Shown here: piece by piece, positions 26,230-34,555 of the stretch
Position numbering within the stretch: the stretch's first letter is position 1
Layout of the letters: every line of letters begins with the position of its first letter
NCBI RefSeq assembly: GCF_001468005.1
Contig: NZ_LNYY01000021.1
Span: 248,637-312,636 of the forward strand
Length of the DNA: 64,000 nt
Reading direction: 5' to 3'
Source: Legionella steelei
Lineage (GTDB): Bacteria > Pseudomonadota > Gammaproteobacteria > Legionellales > Legionellaceae
Notes under the pieces: generated by a model
What the model was told of the DNA's origin: nothing
Databases searched by the model: none
Seen by the model: the letters and a program-made list of their open reading frames with translations, nothing else
Made by a program: the position numbers and the translations under genes

Positions 26230-27657
26230 ATGAGCAATCACTTAAAGTTCTACATCGATGGTCAATGGGTCTCTCCTGTTGTTCCAGCTACTCTCGATGT
26301 CATTAATCCAGCCACTGAAAAGGCCTACACTCAGATTTCTATAGGCTCTAAGGCTGATGTCGATAAGGCAGTAATTGCAGCTAAAACAGCGTTCACAACG
26401 TTCTCCAAAACGTCGCACAATTCTCGTATGGCACTTCTAATGAACATCCTTGAGCTCTACAAAGAACGCTTTGAGGATATAGCAAAAGCAGTTTCCGACG
26501 AAATGGGGGCACCCATTGCATTTGCTCGGGATGCACAAGCTTTAGTTGGCCGGGTCCATCTGGAAGCGACTATTACTGCATTTGAGAATTATAAGTTTAG
26601 TGAAAAGCGTGGTACAACAACCATTGTCAAGGAACCCATAGGTGTTTGCGCATTAATTACGCCATGGAATTGGCCTCTCAATCAAATAGTCTGTAAAGTT
26701 GCCCCAGCCATTGCTGCTGGCTGTACCGTCATCCTAAAACCATCAGAAATTGCACCAATAAGCGGCATCATTTTTGCGGAGATTATGGATGCTGCCGGCG
26801 TACCCAAAGGGGTTTTTAACCTAATTAATGGTACTGGACCGGATGTTGGTCAAGTGATGGCCTGCCATCCAGATGTTGATATGGTTTCATTCACCGGTTC
26901 AACCCGCGCCGGTATAATCGTTGCTAAGGCCGCCGCAGATACAGTCAAGCGTGTGAGTCAAGAACTAGGTGGTAAATCGGCCAACATTATTTTGCCAGAC
27001 GCTGATTTTGTAACTGCCGTCACTAAGGGAGTGCAAAATTGTTTCGGAAATAGTGGACAATCCTGCGATGCACCAACTCGTATGCTAGTACCCAAGGAGA
27101 GGCATGAAGAAGCATTGAATATTGCAAAAAAAGCAGCCGAAGCTTTTAAGACTGGTGATCCTAAAGACCCTGAATCTGATCTGGGTCCAGTTGTCAGTCA
27201 AGTGCAATATGATAAAATCCAGGCACTGATACAGTCTGGACTTGATGAGGGTGCTACCCTTGTCACTGGTGGTTTAGGTCGTCCAGAGCATCTCAATTGT
27301 GGTTATTATATCCGTCCAACTGTATTTGGGCACGTTACACCAGAAATGGAAATAGCTCGCGAGGAGATATTCGGACCGGTCCTGTCTATCATGTCTTACG
27401 TGGATGAAGAGGATGCAATCCGTATTGCCAATGACACAATCTACGGACTTGCTGCCTATATCCAGTCAGAAAATATAGATCATGCCCGGGCTGTAGCCAG
27501 AGAAATGCGTGTCGGTACAGTTTCAATAAACTATCCGGACTGGGACGCCTTCTCATCATTTGGGGGCTATAAGCAGTCTGGTAACGGCCGAGAATACGCT
27601 GATTTCGGCATCCATGATTTTCTCGAAATCAAGAGTATAGTTGGCTACAATGATTGA
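26230..27657 (+). CDS. Aldehyde dehydrogenase, NAD(P)-dependent
   Basis: 475 residues of the ALDH superfamily. Visible are the cofactor region ITPWNWPLNQIVCKVAPAIA, the loop FTGSTRAG, the general base Glu in QELGGKSANI, the catalytic Cys in GNSGQSCDAPTR and the EEIFGPVLS strand near the C-terminus. The ATG at 26230 is chosen because GAAAGGAAG precedes it. Such enzymes oxidise aldehydes to acids in the cytoplasm. The nearest-looking subgroup has broad aliphatic or semialdehyde substrates, but the substrate cannot be fixed from sequence. A weak promoter (TTGACA at 26102-26107 with an AT-rich -10 17 bases on) lies about 100 bases upstream. The gene is followed by a BIME-like repeat. Confidence 0.9.
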   Translation: MSNHLKFYIDGQWVSPVVPATLDVINPATEKAYTQISIGSKADVDKAVIAAKTAFTTFSKTSHNSRMALLMNILELYKERFEDIAKAVSDEMGAPIAFARDAQALVGRVHLEATITAFENYKFSEKRGTTTIVKEPIGVCALITPWNWPLNQIVCKVAPAIAAGCTVILKPSEIAPISGIIFAEIMDAAGVPKGVFNLINGTGPDVGQVMACHPDVDMVSFTGSTRAGIIVAKAAADTVKRVSQELGGKSANIILPDADFVTAVTKGVQNCFGNSGQSCDAPTRMLVPKERHEEALNIAKKAAEAFKTGDPKDPESDLGPVVSQVQYDKIQALIQSGLDEGATLVTGGLGRPEHLNCGYYIRPTVFGHVTPEMEIAREEIFGPVLSIMSYVDEEDAIRIANDTIYGLAAYIQSENIDHARAVAREMRVGTVSINYPDWDAFSSFGGYKQSGNGREYADFGIHDFLEIKSIVGYND

Positions 27658-27687
27658 GCTTCTTGCTTCATCCGGTATTCAGCAAGT

Positions 27688-27822
27688 GTAGGCTGGGCTG
27701 AAAAGCCCAGCAATGATCTGATGAATGGATTGATACTTGAATTTATATTATGTTTTCGAGTTAACACTCAATTTTCTAGGTACTGCTCAAGATTGGATGC
27801 TGGGCTTTTCAGCCCAGCCTAC
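27688..27822 (+). repeat. BIME/MITE-like element, copy 1 (135 bp)
   Basis: The ends are exact 25-bp inverted repeats starting GTAGGCTGGGCTGAAAAGCC, each of which also folds on itself (GCTGGGCT...AGCCCAGC). A second nearly identical copy is at 30400-30535 and a solitary left end at 28980. All copies follow AGCAAG(T/C)G, and both full copies are followed by GTTT. No reading frame is conserved inside. It is a mobile palindromic pair moved by something encoded elsewhere. Confidence 0.9.
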
Positions 27823-27965
27823 GTTTACTTATTTCATGTTAAGTTGACTCCAAAATCATTTGCTCTAATTCAATTGGTAAATGAAAGTAGCACTTTTGGT
27901 ACTGATGCAAATGGTACTGTAAGCCAGTCAGTGAAAACTAATGACTACGAATCACGAGGGTGTAA

Positions 27966-28199
27966 ATGTTAGATCCTATTATCTGTGGAAAATACAGGCA
28001 TTATAAAAACGAAAAATTATATGAAGTCATTGGCCAAGCGCGTCATAGTGAAACAGATGAAGAGATGATAGTGTACAGGGCACTTTATCATTGTGAACAA
28101 TTTGGTGATAACCAGCTTTGGGTTCGCCCTATGAAAATGTTTTTTGAGAATGTCATTCATCATGGAAAAAAAGTTCCTCGATTTCAACGAATAGAATAG
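27966..28199 (+). CDS. DUF1653 domain protein
   Basis: 77 residues: GKYRHYKNEKLYEVIGQARH, then SETDEEMIVYRALYHCEQFG and LWVRPMKMFFENV. This is a complete DUF1653 protein, a short beta-rich family often found alone or fused to other enzymes; its role is unknown. The gene stands alone behind the BIME-like element. Confidence 0.88.
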   Translation: MLDPIICGKYRHYKNEKLYEVIGQARHSETDEEMIVYRALYHCEQFGDNQLWVRPMKMFFENVIHHGKKVPRFQRIE

Positions 28200-28305
28200 C
28201 CTTAATTTAATCACTTATGTTAGTTAATTGAGTTGCTGAAGATAATAGTATTAAGGCAAAAAACCAACCTATTTTTCGTTTTGACTCATAAAACGATATA
28301 TAAAT

Positions 28306-28884
28306 TTATTTTTGAGGATTAATAAAGCTTTGTATTTTAATAACACAATACTCTAGAAATGATTCCTTAATTTTAATCTTGGCCGTATCTTCTTTATGAC
28401 CTTTTAAATTAACTATTTCAATTAGAATTGTGCTTGCATCACCATTGAGAGTCTTTATTGTCTCTTTTGTATCTATACCGTATCTATCAATATCTATTCT
28501 TCCATTTGCATGTAAAAGGCAATTGCGGATTTTAGAAATGTTAAGCAAAGCTTTCCAATGTTCACTATCAATACAGTACCCTTGTTCATTAAGTGCTGTT
28601 TCAAAGCGTGATATACTTGCATTTTTTTTAATTAATTGTTTTTCACACTGATGGTATAAAGACTCTTCAAGTTCCGCATAAATTTGTAGGAAAGTCGATT
28701 CAATCAAAATGTCTAGGCTTTGTTTATAAAAGGCTAAATTACGGATTTCATCCATGTCTAGTTTATTAATATTGTTCTTGGACTCTAAATGAGAGATATC
28801 TTTTTTGATTGATTCAGACACTAAGTCGTATATTTTTAACTGATATTCAAAATTAAATATGGTTAGGAATTTAAATTGATCCAT
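28306..28884 (-). CDS. HEPN-like protein of unknown function
   Basis: 192 residues, mainly helical, with a candidate HEPN ribonuclease motif R-x4-H in KIRNCLLHANGRID near residue 124, preceded by a helix with many acidic residues (LLIE-type helices at 40-95: LDILIESTFLQIYAELEESL). The MAE-type HEPN proteins of stress and phage-defence systems have this layout. The coding sequence is markedly AT-rich compared with neighbours, suggesting transfer. No nucleotidyltransferase or antitoxin partner is adjacent. The family assignment rests on one motif and fold-like composition. Confidence 0.5.
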   Translation of the reverse strand: MDQFKFLTIFNFEYQLKIYDLVSESIKKDISHLESKNNINKLDMDEIRNLAFYKQSLDILIESTFLQIYAELEESLYHQCEKQLIKKNASISRFETALNEQGYCIDSEHWKALLNISKIRNCLLHANGRIDIDRYGIDTKETIKTLNGDASTILIEIVNLKGHKEDTAKIKIKESFLEYCVIKIQSFINPQK

Positions 28885-28979
28885 AAATGATGATCCAATG
28901 TGAACTAGAGGCTGCTCCGTATTTCAAGGGAAGCTCAATTTAATGTTATTGTATTCGCAGTTTCAGCTTTTCAGCAAGC

Positions 28980-29003
28980 GTAGGCTGGGCTAGAAGCTCT
29001 GGG
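28980..29003 (+). repeat. Solo left end of the BIME-like element
   Basis: GTAGGCTGGGCTAGAAGCTC then TGGG, a diverged single palindrome preceded by the same TCAGCAAGC context as the complete copies. No right end follows. Confidence 0.7.
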
Positions 29004-29069
29004 AAGTGATAAACATTTGCGTAGAACAGTAGTTGGTGCAAATAAAGGGAATTATTTTTAGGGAAAATT

Positions 29070-29189
29070 ATGGAAAAATTAAAAAAAGTAACACACTATA
29101 ACTTAATGAAAGTTGTAACGTTGTTCATCTTAGGCGTTAGTCATTTTTTGCTCTCATCAGGAGCCATGCAGCGGATTCAGGAAAAATGA
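29070..29189 (+). pseudogene. Orphaned signal peptide of the downstream hydrolase
   Basis: A 39-codon frame reading MKVVTLFILGVSHFLLSSGA from its internal Met, then MQRIQEK-stop. It has the charged start and hydrophobic core of a Sec signal peptide. If one C is restored in GAGCC(C)ATGCAG, the reading becomes ...LLSSGAHAADSGKMKIDD, a textbook AHA-AD cleavage site running in frame into the hydrolase. In the sequence as given, the leader stops at TGA 29187-29189, overlapping the hydrolase ATG (ATGA). Confidence 0.8.
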
Positions 29190-29968
29190 AGATTGATGAT
29201 ATCAATATGTATTATGAAGTACATGGCAAAGGTACTCCAATTATTTTAATTGCTGGTTTTACTTGTGATCATACTTTTTGGGCTGGAGTTCTCAATCAAT
29301 TAGCAGCAAACCATCAGGTTCTAACATTTGATAACCGTGGTATAGGTCAAACAGATAGTCCAAATACTCCTTATTCAATCGAAATGATGGCAGATGATGT
29401 CATGCGATTGAGTAAAAAGTTAGGGCTTCAAGATCCAATTATCATCGGTCAATCGATGGGGAGTGCCATTGCTCAAAATATTGGAAAAAGATACCCTGAT
29501 CAAATTCAAAAAATTGTGCTGATCAACACGTTTGCTTACCTAACCAAAGCCCCAGAAATGGCTTTTGAATTAACGGGTGAATTACAACGCATGAATTTAC
29601 CTCTTCGTTATCGAGTGCAATCGATTGCACCATGGGTATTTTCAAGCGATTTTCTCTCGCAACCAAATCAATTGGAAACACTAATCAGATTAGCTGAACA
29701 GAACCCTTATCCACAATCACTCATTGGATATGAACGCCAATTAAATGCATTAAAAGAGTTTAATTCAGGGGACTGGTTAAGCGAAATCAAAACTCCAGCA
29801 TTAGTTATTGCAGGTGAAGAGGACATGATTGCTCCATTGGCTGGTGCTAAGGAAGTGCAAAAAAAGATCGGTAATAATACTCAACTTGATGTTATACCTG
29901 GTGGGCATGCAAGCCCCGTAGAACAACCTCAAAAAGTAGCGGATGCGATTTTAAAATTTATTGATTAG
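29186..29968 (+). CDS. Alpha/beta-hydrolase, export signal lost by frameshift
   Basis: 260 residues of the alpha/beta-hydrolase fold: oxyanion strand IILIAGFTCDHTFW, FDNRGIGQTDSP, nucleophile elbow IIGQSMGSAIAQ, acid in AGEEDMIAPLAGA and His in IPGGHASPVEQP. It resembles 3-oxoadipate enol-lactonase-type hydrolases. The true ancestral start is almost certainly the ATG in the leader frame upstream, giving a periplasmic or secreted enzyme; a one-base loss leaves a cytoplasmic form that could be translated by coupling from the overlapping ATGA. The substrate is unknown. It could also be an assembly error, which read coverage would settle. Confidence 0.82.
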   Translation: MKIDDINMYYEVHGKGTPIILIAGFTCDHTFWAGVLNQLAANHQVLTFDNRGIGQTDSPNTPYSIEMMADDVMRLSKKLGLQDPIIIGQSMGSAIAQNIGKRYPDQIQKIVLINTFAYLTKAPEMAFELTGELQRMNLPLRYRVQSIAPWVFSSDFLSQPNQLETLIRLAEQNPYPQSLIGYERQLNALKEFNSGDWLSEIKTPALVIAGEEDMIAPLAGAKEVQKKIGNNTQLDVIPGGHASPVEQPQKVADAILKFID

Positions 29969-30151
29969 CGACCTACGCTTGCTAACTTACTTTCTTCATT
30001 ATTTTCGGCTTATAAAAGTTAAATTTAAAGGGATAAATTTATACCAAATTACATTTGTAAATATGTCGGCTAGGAATATTCGAATTTAAGTTGCATGATG
30101 GAAATGATCTATACTTTACGTATTCATACGGATATTTTAAGGGATTAAATT

Positions 30152-30394
30152 ATGTATAAATTAATTCTAAGTTTTTACATAGCAATATTAAGCACCAATG
30201 TAATAGCTGGAACCTACGATGAGCAAATTCAACAAGCAATGAAGGAATGCGACATTGAGAGAAATATGACTCAGTCATCGTTTCATGACAACGGTTCTGC
30301 TTGTGAACGGGTACAACAATTAATTGAACTACAGAAGTCAGAAAACAATCAAAATCAAAATTTGAATGTTCATATAGAAAATAATAATGAATAG
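30152..30394 (+). CDS. Small secreted two-cysteine protein
   Basis: 80 residues with a signal peptide (MYKLILSFYIAILSTNVIAG). The mature part has two Cys (KECDIE and SACERV) that could form one disulfide, and a Gln/Asn-rich tail. The GGGATTAAATT stretch before the ATG may serve as the ribosome site. The gene ends immediately before a BIME-like repeat. No family is recognised; a small periplasmic protein is likely. Confidence 0.6.
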   Translation: MYKLILSFYIAILSTNVIAGTYDEQIQQAMKECDIERNMTQSSFHDNGSACERVQQLIELQKSENNQNQNLNVHIENNNE

Positions 30395-30399
30395 CAAGC

Positions 30400-30535
30400 G
30401 TAGGCTGGGCTGAAAAGCCCAGCAAATGATCTGATGAATAGATTGATACTTGAATTTATATTATGTTTTCGAGTTAATACTCAATTTTCCAGGTACTGCT
30501 CAAGATTGGATGCTGGGCTTTTCAGCCCAGCCTAC
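30400..30535 (+). repeat. BIME/MITE-like element, copy 2 (136 bp)
   Basis: Same 25-bp inverted ends as copy 1 at 27688 and nearly identical interior, one extra A after the left end and a handful of substitutions. It lies between the stop of the small secreted gene and the stop of the convergent membrane-protein gene, where its hairpins could act as a bidirectional transcription stop. Confidence 0.9.
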
Positions 30536-30564
30536 GTTTGTTGAGAGCAAACAGGTTACCTTGC
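30536..30564 (+). repeat. REP-like palindrome, family C
   Basis: GTTTGTTGAGAGCAAACAGG then TTACCTTGC directly abuts the BIME-like element. It is related to palindromes at 31548, 34431, 35530, 36020 and 43965 that share TTTGC...GCAAA next to GGGCTACCTTG or GTAGCCTG. Confidence 0.6.
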
Positions 30565-31404
30565 TAAATGACGCTCATCAATTTTAAGTAAAGCAAGTAG
30601 GGCCACGAACATCATTGTGAACACTGTAATTAGAGCCATCGATCCATAAATTTTTAAATGAGTTGAGGTGCCAAGGGGATCAACTAATTGTGTTAAACCT
30701 TGTATGCCATAAATAGCGACCGCTTCTCTCCAAAAATTTCTAGAAGAAAAAACACTCTGTTTGCGTATGGCCATTACATCATGTTTGGCAATATAAACTG
30801 CAAAAATTTGATAGATAATATAAACCACCAAGAACCAACCGAAATAATTTTGCAATGGCACACCGAAATACAATCCTCCATCTTTCCATACCCATAATGA
30901 ATAGACTGTTGATGAAAGAGGATCCATGCATATATCCCACATCACCATAATAAAAGCAGCGATCAACGGCACAAAAAATATTTGCTTCCCAGTTAGTTGG
31001 GTAGCATATTGTCCCAGAAGTATATGAGCTAAAATCCACGAGGCGTAACCCGTTCCAAAATAAGCAAACATAATAATGATAGGCACCTCAAATAGCCGTG
31101 GCCCAGCTAATTTATCATAATAATAATGCCCAAAAGGAAATCCTGTCTGAATGCTTAATGCTTCAAAAAAATGACTGACCAACCAAGTTATTATAAAAAA
31201 TATAATTAAATTTTTTATTCCATACCGCTCCGTACCATGTAGGGACGCTGAAATAAAAATAGTAAAGACAAGAATAATGGGTAAAACAAGCTCTGCGACC
31301 GGGCCATGCCAAGCAGCAGAAAAAAGAGTTGCCAGAAGATAAATAGTAATCACTGTCCATCTAATTATACTGGATCTATTTTTCGTTTCTTCATTTTTAG
31401 TCAT
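30556..31404 (-). CDS. Carotenoid-biosynthesis-type membrane protein (DUF422/CruF-like)
   Basis: 282 residues with about seven membrane helices. The conserved family stretches are SIQTGFPFGHYYYDKLAGPR, MWDICMDPLSSTVYSLWVW and PLQNYFGWFLVVYIIYQ. Proteins of this family include the gamma-carotene 1',2'-hydratase CruF and bisanhydrobacterioruberin hydratase, which add water to carotenoid end groups in the membrane. No carotenoid synthase or desaturase is in the window, so the substrate here is unknown. The family call is firm; the reaction is inferred. Confidence 0.78.
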   Translation of the reverse strand: MTKNEETKNRSSIIRWTVITIYLLATLFSAAWHGPVAELVLPIILVFTIFISASLHGTERYGIKNLIIFFIITWLVSHFFEALSIQTGFPFGHYYYDKLAGPRLFEVPIIIMFAYFGTGYASWILAHILLGQYATQLTGKQIFFVPLIAAFIMVMWDICMDPLSSTVYSLWVWKDGGLYFGVPLQNYFGWFLVVYIIYQIFAVYIAKHDVMAIRKQSVFSSRNFWREAVAIYGIQGLTQLVDPLGTSTHLKIYGSMALITVFTMMFVALLALLKIDERHLAR

Positions 31405-31547
31405 GTAAAGCGTCCTTGCTCGTATGCAATTTAAATAACTTACACTATAAGTTACTCAATAGATAAAACCAATGCTTGACTAAACTGTTCTCAACAATGA
31501 TGGGTTTGTGAACTCTCTTGAAAGATAGGATTTCTTCTTCATTTTAA

Positions 31548-31584
31548 GGAGCTAATCCCGTTTGCAAGCAAAAGGGCTACCTTG
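31548..31584 (+). repeat. REP-like palindrome, family C
   Basis: GGAGCTAATCCCGTTTGCAA then GCAAAAGGGCTACCTTG, with the small hairpin TTTGCAAGCAAA. Related to copies at 35530 and 36020. Confidence 0.65.
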
Positions 31585-31631
31585 ATGTAGAGCCTAGTTT
31601 CTACTTATTTGTTTCGGTTTTCTAAGAGATT

Positions 31632-31930
31632 CAAGATGAGAGCGCTGCACTCCGGGAATCCAGAAGCGCTACAATTTATTGGTAAAAACATCGTCATTAC
31701 TATTGGCTTACAAAAAGGGGGCAATACCAGCCTACTAAATTACTTGATGAGATGATTCAAGCGATGCAAGCCAAAAAACAAGTGACCATTTTGGAATCTG
31801 GGCAGCATGGCTATTTTGGCTGTATGGATGGTTACCGACTGGTTAAACTTTTTGATGTAGGCAAGAATATTACTTATCCGTATGTCGCGAGTGGTCCATA
31901 CGATTCAGCAACCATTTTATATCCACGGAA
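31632..31930 (+). pseudogene. Unrecognised coding remnant
   Basis: A continuous plus-strand reading with one TAA at 31683-31685. It includes QDESAALRESRSATIYW, KHRHYYWLTKRGQYQPTKLL, ILESGQHGYFGCMDGYRLVK and FDVGKNITYPYVASGPYDSA, then runs into a REP palindrome. The composition is protein-like, but no start codon in context and no known family is seen. It is probably the decayed 3' part of an accessory gene. Confidence 0.35.
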
Positions 31931-31953
31931 TTGTCGGGCCAAGGCCCGACCTT
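31931..31953 (-). repeat. REP-like palindrome, family A
   Basis: Perfect hairpin GTCGGGCC-AA-GGCCCGAC just downstream of the aminotransferase stop, where it may end or stabilise that transcript. Confidence 0.75.
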
Positions 31954-31956
31954 GTC

Positions 31957-33126
31957 TTAGGAAGGACACAGTACTAGTCCTTGCTTCATCTGTTTTAAAC
32001 CTTGTGCCACTTTTTCTTTGCTTAACGCGTAACAAAGACGTAATACATGTTTTCCTTGATCTGGATTTAAATAAAAAGAGCGACCAGGAACCACTGCAAC
32101 TTTTGCACGTTCAAGTAACAGACGCGTCATGGTTGCATCGTCTTTAATACCCATGCGTGAAAAATCAGCCATAATATAATAAGCCCCCTGGGGAACTGTC
32201 ACTTCAAAACCAATGTCACGTAACTCATGAACTGTCTGATCACGTTTTTCCAAATAGGTTTGACACATGGTTTGGTAATAATTTTCTTGTAATTTGAATG
32301 CATCGATCGCCGCATGTTGTAGCGGGGTTGCAGGACACACATACAATAAATCTTGAATCAAAGCCATTTTTGCGATGACATGTGCAGGGCCACTGGCATA
32401 ACCTAAACGCCATCCTGTCATATTATATGTTTTTGAGCATCCTGAAATCGTAATGGTGCGTTCTTTAAAATCTTTTAAACTAGCAAACGACACATGTTGA
32501 TAACCCGGGTAAATAATATATTCATATATTTCATCAGTGATAACTGCTAAATTATGTTGTTCAGCAATTTCGCCAATCGCTAATAATTCTTGCTCAGAAA
32601 AAACTTTGCCACAAGGATTACACGGTGTACAAATGATAATGGCGCGGGTTTTTGGAGTAATCGCTTTTTTAAGATCATCAATTTGAATGCTTAAATCATG
32701 TAAATTAATAGGAACCGCTTTAACCTTCACTTGATACAGCTCCAAAATATTTTTGTGGTAGCCATAAAAAGGTTCAAACAAAATCACTTCATCACCTGGA
32801 TTAAACAAAGACATCGTTGCACAAATAAATGCGCCAGTAGAACCGTGGGTTACCAGGACTTCTGTTTCGGCATGAACCGGAATTTTATTAAACGTTTGAA
32901 TTTTATTGGCAATAACATGGCGTAAATTGAGTACCCCTTCACAAGCAGAATACACATTTTTTTCTTGTTCAATCGCACGTATCGCAGCTTGTTTGATTAC
33001 CTCTGGTGTAGGTAAATCACAAATACCCTGACCTAAATTAATGCCGCCAATTTTTTCACACTCCGTGCTTGCTGCACGAATTCCAGATTGACATAAGGTT
33101 TCACTCACTTGACTTGTTTTTAGCAT
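31957..33126 (-). CDS. Class I/II pyridoxal-phosphate aminotransferase
   Basis: 389 residues of fold-type I aminotransferase, AspC/PatA-like. Substrate and cofactor residues are visible: INLGQGICDLPTPEVIKQAA near the N-terminus, the Asn of TPCNPCGKVFSEQEL, the Asp of VITDEIYEYIIY, the Schiff-base Lys in ISGCSKTYNMTGWRLGY and the carboxylate-binding Arg in VLRLCYALS. It transfers amino groups between an amino acid and a 2-oxo acid in the cytoplasm. The donor is not predictable; the TPCNPCGK variant of the usual NPTG motif is odd but known in the superfamily. The gene upstream on the same strand is an unrelated ankyrin protein. Confidence 0.9.
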   Translation of the reverse strand: MLKTSQVSETLCQSGIRAASTECEKIGGINLGQGICDLPTPEVIKQAAIRAIEQEKNVYSACEGVLNLRHVIANKIQTFNKIPVHAETEVLVTHGSTGAFICATMSLFNPGDEVILFEPFYGYHKNILELYQVKVKAVPINLHDLSIQIDDLKKAITPKTRAIIICTPCNPCGKVFSEQELLAIGEIAEQHNLAVITDEIYEYIIYPGYQHVSFASLKDFKERTITISGCSKTYNMTGWRLGYASGPAHVIAKMALIQDLLYVCPATPLQHAAIDAFKLQENYYQTMCQTYLEKRDQTVHELRDIGFEVTVPQGAYYIMADFSRMGIKDDATMTRLLLERAKVAVVPGRSFYLNPDQGKHVLRLCYALSKEKVAQGLKQMKQGLVLCPS

Positions 33127-33183
33127 ATTGTTAGTTCCTTTTGAGGGGGACGGTCCGGGGCCGCCCCCGTTAATCTTTTAAGA

Positions 33184-34263
33184 TTATCTAAATTGTGCGG
33201 TGAATGAGCCTGTACCAAATGCACTTCTCGCCATGTCCTCATCACTAATGCTTACATCTTGTTTCATCGTTTTGGCTTCAAATAAAGTGAGCAATGTTCT
33301 TGCGTTGACATCAAATGGGTTATTATCGTTTTGAACCACATAATCAAATGCTTTATTCTTTGGATGGAGTTCGATAATTTTCTTAACTACAGCTACAGAA
33401 TAATGCTCAGGATCAGCTCCATGCTTAATTAAGGCGTCAATTAGTCTTGAGTCACCACCACGTAATAAGAAGTAGGCAATAGGATTAACTGCGCAATACA
33501 CTGGCATACCTGAATAGGTTGTAAGGTAATGGGTACTATTGAAATCAACATGATGTTTTTTTAATAGTTCTAGACTATTTAGTGTATTTCGGTGAGCATA
33601 ACTTTGATGGACAGCCGTAAATACAGAGGACCAACCTTTCAATGTTGTAATTGATGATGCTAAAGTTGCAGAGCCATCCAGCATTCGTTTTAAACTATAT
33701 GTATTTCCTGTAAGCAATGACTTTTGAAATATTCCATAACTTCTAGAGAAACCAGTATGCTCTTTTATGATTTTTGCTGCTGCTTTAAAATGTTGCGATT
33801 GAGCAAAAGAAAGCGGGGTTCTATTTTGGAAGCTGGTATTTTGCGTATTAGCCCCATTATTAAGAAGACATTGAACAACAGCTACCGCGTCCAACGAATC
33901 ACGGTTAGAACGGGACAATTGATTATTTATTGCATGATGCAATGGTAGTTTTCTCATGTGATCAGGTTTATTCGGATTGGCGCCCAGATCCACTAGTCTT
34001 TGGACTATTCCAACATCTTTACCGTACTCACAAGCTAGACCAAGCATGCTATATCCATTGTGATCAAAAGCGTTAGCAGCCATATGCACTAATTTAGGAG
34101 AATATTTTTCTGGTTGAAATGACATCAATAGCTCTGGCCAACTCTCTTTACTGTGGTGAGGGAAAAAAGACATAATTTCATTTAATTGTTCGATTTGTTC
34201 TTTTGAAAGCGGCTCGTGGCTGTCGATATAATTTTTTGAATTATTAAAATAATAACGCTTCAT
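33184..34263 (-). CDS. Ankyrin-repeat protein (candidate Dot/Icm effector)
   Basis: 359 residues without signal peptide. At least four ankyrin repeats are visible between residues 65 and 300: NGYSMLGLACEYGKDVGIVQ with LVDLGANPNKPD, LPLHHAINNQLSRSNRDSLD with LLNNGANTQNTS, TPLSFAQSQHFKAAAKII, and a late unit DSRLIDALIKHGADPEHYSV. Ankyrin repeats bind partner proteins and in intracellular bacteria are a mark of translocated effectors. The C-terminal tail is rich in small, polar and acidic residues (SISDEDMARSAFGTGSFTAQ), as is common in Dot/Icm signals. Host target unknown; effector status is inferred. Confidence 0.78.
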   Translation of the reverse strand: MKRYYFNNSKNYIDSHEPLSKEQIEQLNEIMSFFPHHSKESWPELLMSFQPEKYSPKLVHMAANAFDHNGYSMLGLACEYGKDVGIVQRLVDLGANPNKPDHMRKLPLHHAINNQLSRSNRDSLDAVAVVQCLLNNGANTQNTSFQNRTPLSFAQSQHFKAAAKIIKEHTGFSRSYGIFQKSLLTGNTYSLKRMLDGSATLASSITTLKGWSSVFTAVHQSYAHRNTLNSLELLKKHHVDFNSTHYLTTYSGMPVYCAVNPIAYFLLRGGDSRLIDALIKHGADPEHYSVAVVKKIIELHPKNKAFDYVVQNDNNPFDVNARTLLTLFEAKTMKQDVSISDEDMARSAFGTGSFTAQFR

Positions 34264-34328
34264 GATAAGTCCCTGTTCTTGTTTTTATTAGTCTGAAGTC
34301 ATTATATACATGATTTTTGCGGTTTTTT

Positions 34329-34426
34329 GTAGGTTGGATTTATCCGATGAGGAATCAATGTAGTCGCGCTACATTTGTCTTGCAGGTAATTTTTATATTT
34401 GATTAAGAACAAGACCCGACCTACGT
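34329..34426 (+). repeat. Pair of REP-like half-palindromes, family A
   Basis: GTAGGTTGGATTTATCCGAT at the left and AAGACCCGACCTACG at 34411-34425 are inverted copies of the family A core. Between them lies GTAGTCGCGCTAC, a further small palindrome. A family C fragment (CGTTTGCATGCACACGGGCT) follows at 34432. Confidence 0.6.
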
Positions 34427-34555
34427 AATCTCGTTTGCATGCACACGGGCTATCTCAATCATGACGATGAATCAATTAGATTTTGTTAATAAAGTTTTAC
34501 GATTGCACAAAAAATAGTAAAATAAGGTCACATTAAAGAGATCAGAATTAAATTG

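Noticed and set aside
31752-32147. Plus-strand 131-residue frame starting MIQAMQAKKQ
   Set aside because: Its second half is antisense to the aminotransferase and passes through a REP palindrome. Only the first part is kept, as an unrecognised remnant.
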